64,000 nucleotides of DNA from JAMHWF01 sp035911095. GTDB taxonomy: Bacteria > Pseudomonadota > Gammaproteobacteria > Burkholderiales > Burkholderiaceae_C. Numbering within the stretch: position 1 is the stretch's first letter; each line of letters starts with the position of its first letter. The notes beneath the pieces were generated by a model. The model saw only the letters and a program-made list of their open reading frames with translations, ran no database searches and had not been told where the DNA came from. Position numbers and translations under genes: made by a program. Below, piece after piece: positions 28,658 to 37,273 of this stretch. The stretch covers positions 1 to 64,000 of the forward strand of contig JAMHWF010000077.1 in the NCBI GenBank assembly GCA_035911095.1, read 5' to 3'.

Positions 28658-28774
28658 GGGTCGACTCCTCGTCGGCGAATGCGATTCGGGTCATCTTGTC
28701 GCACGCCGTCTGGCCCGGCAAGCCCCCGACGTGAGCCGGCGCGCTTCGCGCGGCCGCTCACGCCTCGTGGCAGC

Positions 28775-29059
28775 TCAGTGCAGGATCACAGGCTGTTGCA
28801 TCAGCGCGGTGTAGCGCGAGATGTAGTCGTCGAGGGCTTCCTCGGTCGGCGAGGTCTCGATCAGCGCGTCGACGCCCGCCTTGAAACTGGCCGCCATCGC
28901 CCCTTCGATGAAGATCCCGCGTCGGGCGAACTTGTCGACGATCTCGTAGCCGTCACGGGTCAGCGTTTCAGGGCCGCCGGGCGTCGCCTCGGCCTTGTCG
29001 CCCGCGGTGACGTCGATCTGCACCACAGCGAAATTGTCCGAGTTGTAGAGCATTTGCAT
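28775..29059 (-). CDS. DUF3567 family protein
   Basis: A 94-residue protein typical of the betaproteobacterial family DUF3567: start MQMLYNSDNFAVVQ, central GYEIVDKFARRGIFIEGAMA, and C-terminus YTALMQQPVILH. The function is unknown. It is cytoplasmic, small and soluble. ATG at 29059 with GGAGAA upstream. The family's restriction to Betaproteobacteria supports the taxonomic placement. Confidence 0.88.
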   Translation of the reverse strand: MQMLYNSDNFAVVQIDVTAGDKAEATPGGPETLTRDGYEIVDKFARRGIFIEGAMAASFKAGVDALIETSPTEEALDDYISRYTALMQQPVILH

Positions 29060-29135
29060 CGAGCGTTCTCCTTCACCGGGTAGCTGGCGGCAAGCTCGTC
29101 GCTTTCAAGCGCTGTGCCTGCGGCAACGCCCTGTT

Positions 29136-29984
29136 TCAGGGCAGATCGCTTTGCAGCAGCCGGAGTTCCAGCGCATCGCGGTCCGAGCTCGCCATCAGTG
29201 CCCGCAGCGGAAGATGATGACGCGCCGGGTCGAGCCAGACCTCGACGCGGGTATCGCCGTCGTGACGGGGTTCGCGAACCAGGCGCATGGCATCCACCTG
29301 GGCGTCACCGGGGCCGGGGATACGGTCGGTGCCGAGCACCCGGAAGTCCCAGACGTTGGCATCGCCTCGCGCACCGCTGACATAGAGGGTCAGCGTGTCG
29401 CCGTTCGCGTAGCGCCGCGCATCGACGATCGCCGGCAACTGCAGCATCCAGCTCAGCCGGTCCTGCGCGCCCGGCGGCAGCGGCTGCTCGGTCGCGGGGT
29501 CGGTGTAGCTGATGCGGTCCGGGCGGCCTGTGACGCCACGCTCGAAGCGCGCATGGCGTGGCGCGCGGCCGCGCCGGGTGTCGACGAAGTGGTCGGGCGC
29601 GAAGCCTGCGGCGTCGAAGTGGCCGCTGCTGTCCCAGTCGAGCACATGGAAGCCGGCCACGCTGCCGTCGAGGCGCGCCTGGTAGCTGCTGCCGCTACGC
29701 GTGAACGTCAGGTCGCCGCGGCCGGAGAGAAAGCCTCGGCGCAGCTCGTAGACGTGGTGAAAGGGCGGCGGCAGTCGCGTCGGGTAGGTGGGCAGCACCG
29801 GCGCGTCGCCTTCGTTCCGGCCGGCATTGGTTGCGGCGCTGGCGACCGGCCTCGGCGAGCCTGCCAGCAGCGGTGCGACGGCGAGTGCGGCGAGCTTCAG
29901 AAGGTGCCGACGGCGAGAGCCGCACTCGGGCCGATCAGGCCTGTGCGCCGCGCTCGGCCGCAGGCCTCGTGCGCCATCCGGCAT
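29136..29984 (-). CDS. Exported DUF3108 domain protein
   Basis: A 282-residue protein whose start at 29984 gives an N-terminus with SRRRHLLKLAALAVAPLLAG, a possible twin-arginine or Sec signal at residues about 25-45. The body resembles DUF3108 proteins: YELRRGFLSGRGDLTFTRSG, a GFAPDHFVDTRRGR segment and a C-terminal DTRVEVWLDPARHHLPLRAL. These proteins are predicted to be periplasmic beta-rich proteins of unknown function. It is divergent from the FAH-like gene with 57 bases between start codons, so the two promoters overlap. Confidence 0.75.
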   Translation of the reverse strand: MPDGARGLRPSAAHRPDRPECGSRRRHLLKLAALAVAPLLAGSPRPVASAATNAGRNEGDAPVLPTYPTRLPPPFHHVYELRRGFLSGRGDLTFTRSGSSYQARLDGSVAGFHVLDWDSSGHFDAAGFAPDHFVDTRRGRAPRHARFERGVTGRPDRISYTDPATEQPLPPGAQDRLSWMLQLPAIVDARRYANGDTLTLYVSGARGDANVWDFRVLGTDRIPGPGDAQVDAMRLVREPRHDGDTRVEVWLDPARHHLPLRALMASSDRDALELRLLQSDLP

Positions 29985-30041
29985 CACGTCCGATGCCACA
30001 TCCGACAATCGGCGCCTCCAGGGGATCCGGTGCAGGGCAAC

Positions 30042-30995
30042 ATGAAGCTGGCGTCGTACAAGGATGGTTCGCGCGACGGGCAACTCGTCGTCGTCTCGCG
30101 TGACTTGAGCGCGGCCCATTATGCGGCGGGCATTGCGACACGCCTGCAGCAGGTGCTGGACGACTGGAACTTCGTCGCGCCGCAACTGCAGGAGCTGCAG
30201 ACCGCGCTCGACGCCGGCCAGGCGCGGCATGCCTTCGCCTTCGATTCGCGGCGCTGCATGGCGCCGCTCGCGCGGCCCTTCCACTGCCTGCGGGCGCGTG
30301 GGACGGGGCCGGCGGCCGACGGCGAGGGCCCGGCGCTGGTCGGCGGCGACGCCGTGCTGGGCCCTCGCGACGAGTTCATCGGCCACGGCGACGCGTCGGG
30401 CGTCGTGGTGACGCCGGCGCTGGCGGCCGTCACCGGCGACGTCTGTGCGCGGGCCGATGCCGCGCAGGCGCTCGAAGGCGTGCGCTTGCTGATGCTGTCG
30501 GCGATCTGGCAGCCGCTGACGTCCGTCCCGGGCGACGACGACGCGGCCCAAGCCGAAGGCTGGCGGACCCTCGCCTTCGGCCCGGTGGCGGTCACGCCCG
30601 ACGAGTGCGGCGCCGCCTGGCGGCACGGAGGCCTGCGCCTCGGCCTGCAGCTCGGCGCGGCGAGGGGAGCGGGAGACCACGGAGCGTCCTTCGGCGAACT
30701 GCTGGTCGAGCGGCTGCGTCATGGGTCGCTGCACGCCGGGGCGGTGCTGGTGGCGCCGCTTGTCGACGCGGCCGCGTCCACGACGGTCGTGCCGGCGGAG
30801 GGCATCGAGGCGGCGTCGCTCGCGGCCGTGGCTTCGCAACGGTCGATCCGTCTCGCGGCGGGCGACACGGCTGCCTTCTCGCTGATCGACGCGGCGGGCC
30901 ATGCACCGCTCGGCCGCATCGAGCAGCGCATGGCCGCCTGGCCGGGCGGCGGGCAGGCGCCGGTGGCCGCCGAGGCAGGGTTGCAGGCGCGATGA
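30042..30995 (+). CDS. Fumarylacetoacetate hydrolase-fold protein lacking metal ligands
   Basis: A 317-residue FAH-superfamily protein, near the usual length. The N-terminal domain starts MKLASYKDGSRDGQLVVVSR, and the C-terminal fold is clear in VLGPRDEFIGHGD, FGPVAVTPDECGAAWR and IDAAGHAPLGRIEQ. Where active relatives carry DFEAEVAVITGDV with two Glu metal ligands, this protein reads VVTPALAAVTGDV, and the Asp in the following LVNDVSLRN block is replaced (LSAIWQPLTS). By this comparison with recalled family consensus it should not bind the divalent metal and is probably not a hydrolase. Its stop overlaps the ATG of the protease gene, so they are co-translated. Confidence 0.72.
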   Translation: MKLASYKDGSRDGQLVVVSRDLSAAHYAAGIATRLQQVLDDWNFVAPQLQELQTALDAGQARHAFAFDSRRCMAPLARPFHCLRARGTGPAADGEGPALVGGDAVLGPRDEFIGHGDASGVVVTPALAAVTGDVCARADAAQALEGVRLLMLSAIWQPLTSVPGDDDAAQAEGWRTLAFGPVAVTPDECGAAWRHGGLRLGLQLGAARGAGDHGASFGELLVERLRHGSLHAGAVLVAPLVDAAASTTVVPAEGIEAASLAAVASQRSIRLAAGDTAAFSLIDAAGHAPLGRIEQRMAAWPGGGQAPVAAEAGLQAR

Positions 30996-31477
30996 GCGAG
31001 CTGCCCCGCACCTTCAAGATCGTCACCGTCTGGCTGCTGATCGGCCTGGCCGTGTTCCTCGCCTTCCAGGCGTTGCAGGCGCGCCATCAGCGGATGCAGT
31101 TCACGCAGCACGACGGCGTGGTGGAGATCCGCCGCGCTGCCGACGGCCACTACCACTGGCGCGGCAGCCTGAACGGCGAGCCGGTCGACTTCCTCGTCGA
31201 CACCGGCGCCACCGCCACGGCGGTACCGGCCGGGCTCGCGCAGCGTGCCGGCCTGCAGCTTGAAGGCAGCGTGACCTCGTCGACCGCCGGCGGGCTGGTC
31301 GAGGGGCGCCTCGCACGGGCCGACCTGGCGCTCGAAGGCGGCCCGGTCGCGCGCAACCTCATGGTCACGGTGCTGCCGGCGCTCGAGGCGCCGCTGCTCG
31401 GCATGGACGTGCTGGGCCGGCTGCACCTGTCGCAGCGCGGCGGCGTGCTGCGCATCGAGGGCGCCGGCACGCCTTAG
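30992..31477 (+). CDS. Membrane-anchored retropepsin-like aspartic protease
   Basis: A 161-residue protein with one N-terminal membrane segment (residues about 10-30) and a single-lobe retroviral-type aspartic protease domain: LNGEPVDFLVDTGATATAVP with catalytic DTGA near residue 70, and a C-terminal APLLGMDVLGRL (flap/hydrophobic-Gly motif). It belongs to the clan AA family of small bacterial proteases that act as dimers, probably facing the periplasm. Substrates are unknown. Start overlaps the upstream FAH-like gene by ATGA. Confidence 0.85.
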   Translation: MSELPRTFKIVTVWLLIGLAVFLAFQALQARHQRMQFTQHDGVVEIRRAADGHYHWRGSLNGEPVDFLVDTGATATAVPAGLAQRAGLQLEGSVTSSTAGGLVEGRLARADLALEGGPVARNLMVTVLPALEAPLLGMDVLGRLHLSQRGGVLRIEGAGTP

Positions 31478-31598
31478 CGGCGCGGCGCAGGGGCGGGCGC
31501 GAAAGCAACGCGTCCCGGCATTGACAGGGCTTGCCCCGACGCCGTGCGGCGCAGGCTATGCACAATGGCCGCCTCATCAGAACACCTCCGGAGGACAC

Positions 31599-32441
31599 AT
31601 GGTCGATCCCTCGACGTTCACCCGCCTCGTACCCGGTTTCGATTTCCTGCAGGGGCTGGTGAAGAACGCCGGCGCCGCCCTGCCGACGATCGGCCAGTGG
31701 ATCGCGCCCACGCTCGACCCGAAGGAGCTCGAGAAGCGCATCGAGGAGCTGCGCACCGTGCAGTTCTGGCTCGAACAGAACGCGCGCATGCTGGCCGCGA
31801 CGATCCAGGCGCTCGAGGTGCAGCGCATGACGCTCAGCACGCTGAAGACGATGAACGTGCAGATGGAAGACCTGCGTGACGCGCTGCAGGTCCGCGTGCC
31901 GGTGCTCGGCGAGAAGGGCGAGGCCGAATCGCCGTTCCGCCGCAAGGCCAGCCCCGCGCCCGCGCCTTCGTCGCTGTTCCCGCCCCGGCCCGCGCCGGCG
32001 CCGGTCGAAGCGCCGCCCCCGCCGCGCAGCGCCGACCCCTGGCGCACCGAAGCGAAGGCGGCCGAGGACGATGCCGGTGCCGACGCCGACGCCGACGCCG
32101 AAGGCAGCGACGCCGAGGCCGCCGCCGCAGCGCCGATGGTCGACCCGGTGCAGTGGTGGGGCGCGCTGACCAAGCAGTTCACCGAGCTCGCGACGAGCGC
32201 GATGCAGGATGCCAGCGCCGAGGCCGCCCGGCTGCGCGCCGCCGCACAGGCGAGCCGCGACGAGGTCGCCAAGGCAGTCGCGAAGACCGCGAAATCGGCC
32301 GTCGCCGCCGCGCAGCCCCCCGCGGCCGCCGCCCCGGCGCCGGCCCGCGCCCCCGCGGCACGCAAGCGCGCGAAGGCCGCCAAGCCGGCCGCCAAGCGCG
32401 CCTCCGGCGCCGCCTCGGCGCGGCCTCGCGACGGCGACTGA
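31599..32441 (+). CDS. phaM: PhaM-type polyhydroxyalkanoate granule-associated protein
   Basis: A 280-residue protein. The N-terminal 100 residues (FTRLVPGFDFLQGLVKNAG, then LDPKELEKRIEELRTVQFWL) match PhaM-type proteins that bind PHA granules and activate PHA synthase. The middle is Pro/Ala-rich with an acidic repeat (DADADADAEG). The C-terminus is a histone H1-like Lys/Ala/Pro tail (ARKRAKAAKPAAKRASG) that would bind DNA, linking granules to the nucleoid. ATG preceded by GGAGG. The FIST gene follows after 28 bases. Confidence 0.75.
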   Translation: MVDPSTFTRLVPGFDFLQGLVKNAGAALPTIGQWIAPTLDPKELEKRIEELRTVQFWLEQNARMLAATIQALEVQRMTLSTLKTMNVQMEDLRDALQVRVPVLGEKGEAESPFRRKASPAPAPSSLFPPRPAPAPVEAPPPPRSADPWRTEAKAAEDDAGADADADAEGSDAEAAAAAPMVDPVQWWGALTKQFTELATSAMQDASAEAARLRAAAQASRDEVAKAVAKTAKSAVAAAQPPAAAAPAPARAPAARKRAKAAKPAAKRASGAASARPRDGD

Positions 32442-32469
32442 CCGGCCCCGGCACGGCCGGCTGAGCGCC

Positions 32470-33693
32470 ATGCCTCGCTTCCTGCTCGGCCATGCGACGC
32501 ACCCGGACTGGCGCGCGGCGTTCGCGCTCGCGGCGGCGCAGGTCGACGCCCAGGCCGCGGCGACGCCCGGCCCGCGCCCGACCCTGGGCTGGGCCTACTT
32601 CGGCGACGCCTACGCCCCAGCGGCGGAGCCGCTGTACGCGGCGCTGCGCGAGCGCTGGCCCGACGTCGCCTGGGTCGGCGCGAGTGGCGTCGGCATCGCC
32701 GCCACCGGCGTCGAGTACATCGGCGAGCCGGCGCTGGCGCTGATGCTCGGTGCGCTGCCGCGCGAGCACTTCCGGATGTTCTCGGGCACCTCGCCGCTCG
32801 GTGCCGAAGCCGGCTTCGTGCCGCATACCGCTCTGGTCCATGCCGACGGCGCGGCGCCCGACGTGGCCGAGCTGATCGCCGAGCTGGCCGAGCGCACCGC
32901 GAGCGGCTACCTGTTCGGCGGCCTCGCCTCCAGCCGTACCGTGACGCGCCAGCTCGCCGGTGGCGTCTTCGCGGGCGGCCTGTCGGGGGTCGCCTTCGAC
33001 GACAGCGTCGCGCTGGTCTCGCGCGTGACCCAGGGCTGCCAGCCGATCGGCCCGGTGCGGCGTGTCACCGCGTCCGACCGCCATGTGATCCTGCGCCTGG
33101 ACGACCGGCCCGCGCTCGACTGCCTGCTGCACGACCTGGGCGTCCAGCCCGACGAGCCGCGGCGCGCGCTGCCGATGCTGCGGCGCACGCTGGTGGGCCT
33201 TGGCGACCCGAGCGTCGACGTGCTGGCGCGCTCCGGCCAGTTCGGCACCGACACCCGGGTGCGCCACCTCGCCGGCATCGACCCGCCGCGCGGCGGGGTG
33301 GCCGTCGCCGCGCTGACGCCCGAAGGCACGCCGGTCGCGTTCTGCCAACGCGACGTCGAGGCCGCGCGGCGCGACCTGGTGCGCATTTGCGCCGAGATCC
33401 GGGACGAACTCGAGCCCGAGACCTTGCCGCAGGAGACGGTGCTGGCGCTCGGCCGTCGCGAGGAGGGCGAGGTCTGGGGCTCGGTGGCGCCTGCACGGCT
33501 CGCGGGCGCGATCTACGTCAGCTGCGCCGGGCGCGGCGGGCCGCACTTCGGCGGCACCTCGGCCGAGCTGCAGATCGTCCAGCACGCGCTCGGCGAGGTG
33601 CCGCTGGTCGGCTTCTTCGCGGGCGGCGAGATCGCCCGCCACCACCTGTACGGCTACACCGGCGTGCTGACGGTGTTCGTCGATCCGGGCTGA
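32470..33693 (+). CDS. FIST domain sensory protein
   Basis: A 407-residue soluble protein with FIST_N (about 20-220: WVGASGVGIAATGVEYIGEPA, YLFGGLASSRT) and FIST_C (about 225-390: ending HFGGTSAELQIVQHALGEVP and VGFFAGGEIARHHLYGYTGV). FIST domains are proposed to bind small ligands such as amino acids in signal transduction. There is no attached output domain. It follows phaM by 28 bases. Its last 40 bases overlap the 3' end of a convergent membrane-protein gene. Confidence 0.88.
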   Translation: MPRFLLGHATHPDWRAAFALAAAQVDAQAAATPGPRPTLGWAYFGDAYAPAAEPLYAALRERWPDVAWVGASGVGIAATGVEYIGEPALALMLGALPREHFRMFSGTSPLGAEAGFVPHTALVHADGAAPDVAELIAELAERTASGYLFGGLASSRTVTRQLAGGVFAGGLSGVAFDDSVALVSRVTQGCQPIGPVRRVTASDRHVILRLDDRPALDCLLHDLGVQPDEPRRALPMLRRTLVGLGDPSVDVLARSGQFGTDTRVRHLAGIDPPRGGVAVAALTPEGTPVAFCQRDVEAARRDLVRICAEIRDELEPETLPQETVLALGRREEGEVWGSVAPARLAGAIYVSCAGRGGPHFGGTSAELQIVQHALGEVPLVGFFAGGEIARHHLYGYTGVLTVFVDPG

Positions 33694-34412
33694 GCGGCTG
33701 CGGCCAGCTGGCGCCGTCCCTGCCAGAAGCCGAGCAGCGCCAGCAGCGGCAGGGCGAGTTCAAGCGTCTCCTCGAGCGAGAACTGCAGGCCGACCAGCCA
33801 GAGCGGCCAGGTGAGGTCGAAGATCTCGGCGAGCATGTTCAGCGAGCGGTCGATGCCCTTGGTCGCGAACAGCAGGGCGACGAACACCAGTGCGGTCCCG
33901 GCGGCCGGCGCGCCGCGGCGTGCCGCCTGCCAGGTGGCACGCCCGCGGCAGGCCAGCACTCCGAGCGCGATCGCCACCGGCAGCAGCACCGCCAGCACCG
34001 TGACGCGCTGCGCCACCGACGCCTCGCCGTTCAGGTAGAAGCGCAGGCCGAGCACGCTGTGGCCGGTCCACAGCTGGTGCCAGCTCAGCTCGCGCAGCGC
34101 GAAGGCGAGCATCGTCAGCGACAGTCCGAGCATCAGTGCCAGCCGCACGCCGACCGGGCGCAGCCACCAGGGCGCGAGCGCCGCGACCAGGTAGCCGACC
34201 GCGGTGGCCTGCTCGATCGGGCCGGACTCGGAGGTGATGTCGATCAGTTCGGCGTAGGGCAGCGCGAGCCAGAGCGTGAGGGCCAGGAGCGCGGCGACCG
34301 CCGTCAGGCCAAGGGCCGCGCCCGCCGCCGCCGTGGCCCTTGCACCGGGCCCGGCCCTCAGGGGCGCGTTGTCGGAGTCGGCCTGGGGGACGCGGGGCGA
34401 AGGGGTCTGCAT
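33654..34412 (-). CDS. Conserved multi-spanning membrane protein, function unknown
   Basis: A 252-residue protein with about six or seven membrane segments, the first after an unstructured N-terminus of some 25 residues. Recognisable features are ITSESGPIEQATAVGYLVA, a short ELSWHQLWTGHSVLG loop, KGIDRSLNMLAEIF and FSLEETLEL. The conserved charged residues in the last two suggest an active or binding site facing one compartment. No family assigned. A start three codons upstream (34421) is equally possible. The 3' end overlaps the FIST gene by 40 bases in convergent orientation, unusual in this otherwise well-spaced region. Confidence 0.75.
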   Translation of the reverse strand: MQTPSPRVPQADSDNAPLRAGPGARATAAAGAALGLTAVAALLALTLWLALPYAELIDITSESGPIEQATAVGYLVAALAPWWLRPVGVRLALMLGLSLTMLAFALRELSWHQLWTGHSVLGLRFYLNGEASVAQRVTVLAVLLPVAIALGVLACRGRATWQAARRGAPAAGTALVFVALLFATKGIDRSLNMLAEIFDLTWPLWLVGLQFSLEETLELALPLLALLGFWQGRRQLAAAAQPGSTNTVSTPV

Positions 34413-34595
34413 GGCGAGCATCCTAGTCCTGCCGGCGCGGCCGCCACGCGATGGCGCCGCCCGCGGCCGCGCGCTCCCGGGCAGGCGGTCGTGACGGAAA
34501 CGCTCCGGCTGCGCCGGCCCTGGGCGCGCGCCCGGACGCCCCTGGCCGTGGGCCTGCAGGGCTACAGTGCGGGCCGGGCGCTGTCTTGAAGAGCC

Positions 34596-35486
34596 ATGGT
34601 CACCCGCATCCCGCCGATCCACTGCCTGCAGAGCTTCGAGGCGCTGGCCCGCCTGCAGGTGATGGCCGCCGCCGCGGAGGAGCTCGGTGTCACCCCGAGC
34701 GCGGTCAGTCACCGGCTGCGCCAGCTCGAGCTGCTGCTCGGCACGCGGCTCTTCGACCGCAGCGGCTTTGCGTTGACGCCGGACGGCAGCGCCTACCTGG
34801 CCCAGGTGCGCCCGGCGCTGCGCGCGCTGGCGCAGGTGCCCGGCCGCGCGCTGGCGCAGGCGCCCCGCACCCAGCTGCGCCTGGCGGTGACGCCGACCTT
34901 CTCGCGCCAGATCCTGCTGCCGCACCTGGCCGGCTTCCGCCAGACCTACCCCGAGATCGATCTGGTGCTGCAGGTGGCGATCCCGTTCCAGCACGCGATC
35001 GCCGAGACGGCCGACCTCGAGGTGCGCTTCGGGCCCGGCGACTACGCCGACCTCGTCTCGCGGCGCCTGCTGTCCGACGAGATCTTCCCGGTCTGCAGCC
35101 CCGACTACCTGCAGGACGCCGGGCCCTTCAGCGACTTCGACCGCATCGACGCGGTCGACCGCGCACGCCTGATCCGCAGCCCGCTCGAGCCCTGGCGCAC
35201 CTGGTTCGACGCCTGCGGCATCGACCGCCCGGAGCCGGCGGTCGGCGCGCAGTTCAACGACCTCGGCCTGCTGCTCGATGCCGCGGTGGCCGGCTTCGGC
35301 GTCGCGCTCGCGCGCTCGCGGCTCGGCCACGCCTGGCTCGACAGCGGCCGCCTGGTGCGCCTGTCGTCGCGCGCCGTGCCCTCGCCCCACCACCACCACC
35401 TGTGCTGGCGCCCGGGCGCGATGGACCGCTGGGAGTGCGCGGCCTTCGCCGACTGGATCGGCAGCGCGCTGAACACCCCGGGCTGA
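34596..35486 (+). CDS. LysR-type regulator upstream of the glycolate operon
   Basis: A 296-residue LysR-type transcriptional regulator. The helix-turn-helix lies at residues about 20-65 (FEALARLQVMAAAAEELGVT, then AVSHRLRQLELLLGTRLFDR), and the LysR substrate-binding domain runs from about 90 to 290. The PPIHCLQSFEALAR start resembles the GcvA subgroup. It lies 142 bases upstream of glcD on the same strand and is the likely local regulator, although E. coli uses the GntR protein GlcC for the same operon. Near the C-terminus is an unusual run of four His. Confidence 0.88.
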   Translation: MVTRIPPIHCLQSFEALARLQVMAAAAEELGVTPSAVSHRLRQLELLLGTRLFDRSGFALTPDGSAYLAQVRPALRALAQVPGRALAQAPRTQLRLAVTPTFSRQILLPHLAGFRQTYPEIDLVLQVAIPFQHAIAETADLEVRFGPGDYADLVSRRLLSDEIFPVCSPDYLQDAGPFSDFDRIDAVDRARLIRSPLEPWRTWFDACGIDRPEPAVGAQFNDLGLLLDAAVAGFGVALARSRLGHAWLDSGRLVRLSSRAVPSPHHHHLCWRPGAMDRWECAAFADWIGSALNTPG

Positions 35487-35628
35487 GCCGCCTTCACGCG
35501 CCGGCTGAACAAATCTCACGCTGCCGGCCCGGCTCTTGGCTAGAGTGCCCTGGCGTCGGGGCGCCGCTACAGTGCACCGGCCGCGGCACCGCGTCGCCGG
35601 CCAGCCGCCCGCAGCCCGAGGAGAGGAC

Positions 35629-37191
35629 ATGAACGCGCCCGAGAAGCTTGCCCCCCACGCCGCCGAGGTCGAGGCCGGGCCGGGCGACGTCGCCGCTGCC
35701 AAGGGGCCGGAGGTCATCGACGCGGCCGAGCGCGACCGGCGCCAGACCGAGGTGGTGGGCGCGCTGCTCGCGGTGCTGCCGGCGCGCTCGCTGCTCTGGC
35801 AGCGCGAGGACGTGGTGCCCTACGAGTGCGACGGCCTCACCGCCTACCGCGAGCACCCGCTGGTGGTCGCGCTGCCCGAGACCGAGGAGCAGGTGGCCGG
35901 CGTGCTGCGCATCTGCCACGGCCTGGGCGTGCCGGTGGTCGCGCGCGGCGCCGGCACCGGCTTGTCGGGTGGGGCGCTGCCCCATCGCCTGGGCGTGACG
36001 CTGAGCATGGCCCGGTTCAACCGCATCCTGAGGCTCGACTCGCTGGCGCGGCTTGCGGTCGTCCAGTGCGGGGTGCGCAACCTGGCGATCAGCGAAGCCG
36101 CCGCCGCGCACGGCCTGTACTACGCGCCCGACCCCTCGAGCCAGATCGCCTGCACGATCGGCGGCAACGTGGCCGAGAACTCGGGCGGCGTGCACTGCCT
36201 GAAGTACGGCCTGACGCTGCACAACGTGCTGCGCGTGCGCGGCTACACGGTGGAGGGCGAGGCGGTCGAGTTCGGCAGCCGCGCGCTCGACGTGCCCGGC
36301 TACGACCTGCTGCCGCTCGTCGTCGGCAGCGAGGGGATGCTGGCGGTGACGACGGAGGTCGCGGTGCGCCTGGTCCCGAAGCCCCCGCTCGCGCGCTGCA
36401 TCATGGCCAGCTTCGACGACGTGCGGAAGGCCGGCGACGCGGTCGCCGCGATCATCGGCGCGGGGCTGATCCCGGCCGGCCTCGAGATGATGGACAAGCC
36501 GATGACCGCCGCGGTCGAGGACTTCGTCCACGCCGGCTACGACCTGGACGCGGCGGCGATCCTGCTCTGCGAGAGCGACGGCACGCCGGAAGAAGTCGAG
36601 GAAGAGATCGAGCGCATGCGCAGCGTGCTGCAGGCCTTCGGCGCGACGCGCCTCGAGGTCAGCCGTGACGAGGCGCAGCGCCTGCGCTTCTGGAGCGGGC
36701 GCAAGAACGCCTTCCCCGCCAGCGGGCGCATCAGCCCCGACTACATGTGCATGGATTCGACGATCCCGCGCAAGCGCCTGGCCGACATCCTGATCGCGAT
36801 CGCCGAGATGGAGACGCGCTATGGCCTGCGCTGCTGCAACGTCTTCCACGCCGGCGACGGCAACCTGCACCCGCTGATCCTGTTCGACGCCAACGACCCG
36901 GACGAGCTGCACCGCTGCGAGCTGTTCGGCGCCGACATCCTCGAGACCAGCGTGCGCCTGGGCGGCACCGTCACCGGCGAGCACGGCGTCGGCGTCGAGA
37001 AGCTCGGCTCGATGTGCGTGCAGTTCACGCCCGAGGAGCGCGAGCAGATGGCCGCCGTCAAGCGCGCCTTCGACCCGAAGGAGCTGCTCAACCCGGGCAA
37101 GGTGATCCCGACGCTTCAGCGCTGTGCCGAGGGCGGCAAGATGCATGTGCGCAAGGGGCTGCTGCCCTTCCCCGACCTGCCGCGCTTCTGA
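35629..37191 (+). CDS. glcD: Glycolate oxidase, FAD-binding subunit GlcD
   Basis: A 520-residue FAD-linked oxidase. The PCMH-type FAD-binding domain spans about 60-260 (ARGAGTGLSGGALP, CTIGGNVAENSGGVHCLKYG, GSEGMLAVTTEV), and the C-terminal FAD-oxidase domain ends in FHAGDGNLHPLI and GEHGVGVEKLGSM. It oxidises glycolate (and often D-lactate) to glyoxylate, passing electrons through GlcE and the Fe-S subunit GlcF to quinone. ATG preceded by GAGGAGAGG. It leads the operon glcD, glcE, lrgA-like, lrgB-like, glcF. An N-terminal extension of about 20 residues is Ala/Glu-rich. Confidence 0.94.
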   Translation: MNAPEKLAPHAAEVEAGPGDVAAAKGPEVIDAAERDRRQTEVVGALLAVLPARSLLWQREDVVPYECDGLTAYREHPLVVALPETEEQVAGVLRICHGLGVPVVARGAGTGLSGGALPHRLGVTLSMARFNRILRLDSLARLAVVQCGVRNLAISEAAAAHGLYYAPDPSSQIACTIGGNVAENSGGVHCLKYGLTLHNVLRVRGYTVEGEAVEFGSRALDVPGYDLLPLVVGSEGMLAVTTEVAVRLVPKPPLARCIMASFDDVRKAGDAVAAIIGAGLIPAGLEMMDKPMTAAVEDFVHAGYDLDAAAILLCESDGTPEEVEEEIERMRSVLQAFGATRLEVSRDEAQRLRFWSGRKNAFPASGRISPDYMCMDSTIPRKRLADILIAIAEMETRYGLRCCNVFHAGDGNLHPLILFDANDPDELHRCELFGADILETSVRLGGTVTGEHGVGVEKLGSMCVQFTPEEREQMAAVKRAFDPKELLNPGKVIPTLQRCAEGGKMHVRKGLLPFPDLPRF

Positions 37192-37273
37192 TGCCGTCGC
37201 GCCCCGCCCCGACCGCGTCCGCCGCCGGCCCCGTGCCGGCCCCCCCGTCGACCCGCCGCCGCCCTCTCGACCG

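Noticed and set aside
32084..32110. Short GCCGAC triplet repeat in phaM as a possible variable tract
   Set aside because: Only a few imperfect units, in frame, encoding an acidic linker; too short to suggest phase variation.
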